Origin: Sphagnum compactum
Taxonomy: Eukaryota > Bryophyta > Sphagnopsida > Sphagnales
Assembly: GCA_965153455.1 (NCBI GenBank)
Contig: OZ234496.1
Span: 8,703,863-8,767,862 of the forward strand
Length of the DNA stretch: 64,000 bases
Reading direction: 5' to 3'
A program made the translations under genes and the position numbers. The notes under the pieces are model-generated. The model had not been told where the DNA came from, did not search any database, and saw only the letters and a list, made by a program, of their open reading frames with translations. This document shows, piece by piece, positions 60,820 to 64,000 of this stretch. How positions within the stretch are numbered: position 1 is the first letter of the stretch; the number at the start of each line of letters is the position of its first letter.

Positions 60820-62949
60820 AGACCCCTTAATTGATCACAGATCTTAAGGTTGGAACCCCAATTTTTGCTAGACCCTGGATGGTTTTTAGTTTGTAGGTGC
60901 AATGGTGGGGTGCGAATTTGAACTACTTTTTTTTTTTTTCACCATGGTTTTTTTTTGGGGGGCCGTTGTTGGCCCAGTGGAGATGCTCTTACTTACCCAA
61001 CTTTGGTCTCAGCCTCCCACGCCTGAACTACTTAGATGGCCTTCTTCAGCCTGTAGCTAAGCTCAAGATGACAAGGGGGTATGTCACATTGTGGCCTTGC
61101 CATTTACATCAAAAAGTAATTTAAGGCAAAAGAAGAATTATGGAAACTCAAATATTTCACCATGCAAAAATATAATCTTTCAAAAAATTCTCTAAAAGAA
61201 ACCAAAAGCCTTCAAGATATTATAACTCTATTATAACTAATCTCAAGTTTCAACACAAGCCAAAATATCATCTTTCAAAAATCCTCATATAAAAATAGAC
61301 CTATTACCTAAGGACCAAAATCCCTCAAGCTACTATACTCTATAATGAATCTTAACACATATCCTTGCCTACCAAGGCAAGGCCAACAAATACATAGTTC
61401 ACAGTGATAGGTTTTCTCGTATTTTGGATGTCCATAAATCACTGGCAGGAATTTTCTAGTAGATGTATGGAGGGCACATTAGAAGCTGAATTTTTCATCA
61501 ACAAAAGCTGGGGTGCTTTGAAAAGTGGAATGCCCATTCCAGTAGGCACTTCCTTTTATCAACCTTTTAAAATTCTGTAAGATAAAAAAAATTAAAATAG
61601 CTTGATGAGTGTATAGTAACCTTGATTATGTATGATATTTGCCACCATTTATGTAACTACAAGCTATAGCCAGGTTCATAACTAATATCCAATCAATCCA
61701 TAATAGGAAGGCTATACCATAGCTGAGTGTCAGCTTCCACATTGACAAAACAAATGATTCAAAAATCTCAAAAAATCAAATAAATAAATAAGTATATATA
61801 TATAGCTTCTAATGATGATTTATATTTAATGTGAATAATGAAATCCATTTATATTGCAAGATTCTTTTTTAGATGCCTTTTAGTTCACCACATTCTCAGG
61901 AAAAAAACATGGAAGTTGCCATACTTGTTAGATACTTGGTTCTTGGAGGTTATCAAAACATAGTAGGATTCGAGAAAATGTGTATTGTCCACTCTGATTT
62001 GTATGTAGATAAATTTGGGTCTTTCCACTTGTGGATGATTTGCCACATGGCTACATCACAATTGAAGACATGATGTTTTTTTTTTGTAGCCAAACTATCA
62101 AATCATCTACAACAAGATTTAGCCAAATGTGGTGTCAGATGTAAAAGTAGAAAAATTAAGGATCCTTATTTTGGCTACTTACTAGAAACTTGTTTGTAGA
62201 AATATTGTAAAATTTTCCCCAAATCTGGCGAATTAGGACTTATTTTCAAACAAAAATCGTTTGTATGTGTTGAAATCACACTTGTCAGGTTAAAGAAATT
62301 CAAAAATTCGCCCAAAAACCATTGGAGTTTCCAAGTCAAAATTGAAACATTTCCAGGTTCAAATACCGTAGTACCCTGGCAGCTTTGGCATAATTTAAAT
62401 TAATCTTTAATCTGTCAAATTTTTTATAAAATTATTTTTAATCTGCTGAAATTTTTCACTTAAACAGTTCAAACTGTTTGAAATAAGTACACCTTACAAT
62501 AAATTTTATTCTTTGTTGTTGAAAAATTCAAAATTCAAAACCTAAACATTGGAATTAGAAAATTTTAATTAAATTAATTTTTGCTGGCTTATTATGAGTC
62601 ACCCACACACACAAAGTTAAAAAAGATGCCTTTGCTTACAATTAAAAATCACCTTCAATTCTCTCATTTCAAGCAACCAATGTCAATAGCTTTTCAAAAG
62701 ATGAAGATCAATGAGGAGCTATGAGGCTAACTAACTACCTTGTGACTTCCTAATAACTAACTTTGGATTTGTTAATTGCCTTATATGCATAGAGAAAGGC
62801 CCTATTGCAATGGCATACCAACCTTGGACATTGAGGGTGGAGGCTAAGTCCAAGTTGTAATGCCTTGACAACAGGGGCCTTCTTCCCAGGGAGATGCTAA
62901 ATACCCTCTAGCAAAGCTTTACCTAGGGCATATTAATGGATTGGTGTGT

Positions 62950-62992
<43 letters not shown>

Positions 62993-64000
62993 TAGTGGGC
63001 AGCTCTTGTCCTTCACCATCTATAATTTCTGTTGCTTTAAGGACAAAACACATTTGAATGTTTTTTTTTTTGTTGTTCCTTGTTAAGTTTGAACACTAAA
63101 AATTTGACCAAAAAAAAAAAAAAATTTAATTTATGCCGAAATCCATTCAGGTATTACAGTATGGGTAATTGATTTATGACATGACTTTATATACATCTCA
63201 TTTTCACTTTTCACTTCTGGTACCTGAATTAGGAATTCCAAGTCACTATCTTCTCATTATCTTTGAGCCATGAAATTTTCCAAGCTTCAAACCAAAAGAA
63301 ACACATAATTCACACCCAACAAAGCCACTCAGATGCAATGGTTCTTGGCTTTTTTAAAAAAATGGGGTATTTCTGCAAAATTTTGTCACAAATTCCCTTA
63401 TTTCTAGAAAATTTTTTGGAGAAAACTTTGTTGCATTTTCACACATTGTTTAGCTTTTTGAGATTTTTCCACCAGTTTTCTACAATTTGGACAGTCTTTT
63501 TTTGCCAATGTGTTTTGCTAATTAATGCTAAATCTTTTTGGGATGATCACTAATGATACTAGATCAGAAAATTGATTTTCTTATAAAAAAAATTGACCCT
63601 TTCTTCCAAGCTGAAAAATTAAAAAAACTCAAGTTTTTCAAAATGTTTTCCAAAAATAGTGATAGTAGCCAAAACAAATCACTGAGGTGAAGTCAGGACT
63701 CAGGATCATCCATCCATAAGAGAGATTTAGCCAAAAATTGGATTTAAACCAAGCATCCTTCTATCACTGAGTTTATTTTTGGCAAATTTTCACCAAAATT
63801 TCAACTCGAAAAAACTGATGCAACCTATTTATATACAAAGGCATTTCTCATGCAAAAGTTTGCCCAAAATGGCCAGACTTTGAGAAAAAAAAACTTCAAA
63901 TTTGCCAGATTTCTCCAAGAGGTTCCAGTAGCTAGTCAAGAATGCACGAGGATGCCTACCTTTTCTACTTTCATTTGTGGTTTATAGCCAAATTTGGCTA
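60820..64000. other. AT-rich spacer to the window end
   Basis: It holds a partial hairpin copy at 61512-61565 (ggtgctttgaaaagtggaat), a T-run of more than 40 bases at about 62951-62991 and shorter T/A runs near 63061 and 63112. Short open frames show no motif. No gene recognised. Confidence 0.45.

Noticed and set aside
62951-62991. Long poly-T as the tail of a reverse-strand retrotransposon insertion
   Set aside because: No retroelement coding remnant or target-site duplication could be seen beside it.

Overview
This is nuclear DNA of a land plant. It carries intron-split genes with GT/AG borders, an ELF3-type clock gene and a PORR organellar RNA-binding gene (both land-plant families), and an AP2/ERF factor. 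The rest is long AT-rich intergenic DNA full of decayed DNA transposons, inverted-repeat elements and minisatellites. Low gene density, large spacers and many small foldback elements suggest a large-genome, non-flowering plant, perhaps a fern. That lineage guess is inference. No bacterial, organellar or viral gene was recognised.

Layout. 1-3064 (+): most of an acetyl-CoA acetyltransferase (thiolase) gene; its 5' exons lie left of the window and it has a GC-AG intron. 3660-4360 (-): a decayed retroelement fragment. 4361-9806: AT-rich spacer with a strongly purine-biased block at 7570-8180. 9807-11885 (-): a two-exon PORR gene of 546 codons. 12562-12932 (-): a trihelix DNA-binding gene fragment with a frameshift. 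14180-17796 (+): a decayed MRS2/MGT magnesium-transporter gene, recognisable as four separated coding blocks and holding tandem duplications. 18-32 kb: spacer with tandem repeats, a foldback transposon (22222-23412) and a hAT-like transposase relic (25690-26860). 32663-33304 (+): an intronless AP2/ERF gene with a repetitive upstream region. 37701-41184 (-): a three-exon ELF3 homologue of 685 codons. 41.9-64 kb: mostly transposon-derived DNA. It includes a second, diverged copy of the foldback element with a smaller MITE inside it, another copy of that MITE at 60429-60819, further hAT-like relics near 56-57 kb, a PIF/Harbinger transposase relic at 59090-59935, and a five-unit minisatellite at 52812-53530. 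A possible multi-exon gene that I could not identify lies around 50030-51381.

The intact genes are functionally independent: isoprenoid/lipid precursor metabolism, organellar RNA processing, stress or developmental transcription, and circadian/flowering regulation. I see no operon-like or cluster logic. I did not find a convincing undescribed biological system. The most informative observations are the eroding trihelix and MRS2 genes, the intragenic heptapeptide repeat in ELF3, the atypical AP2 domain, and the relationships among the nested MITE families.
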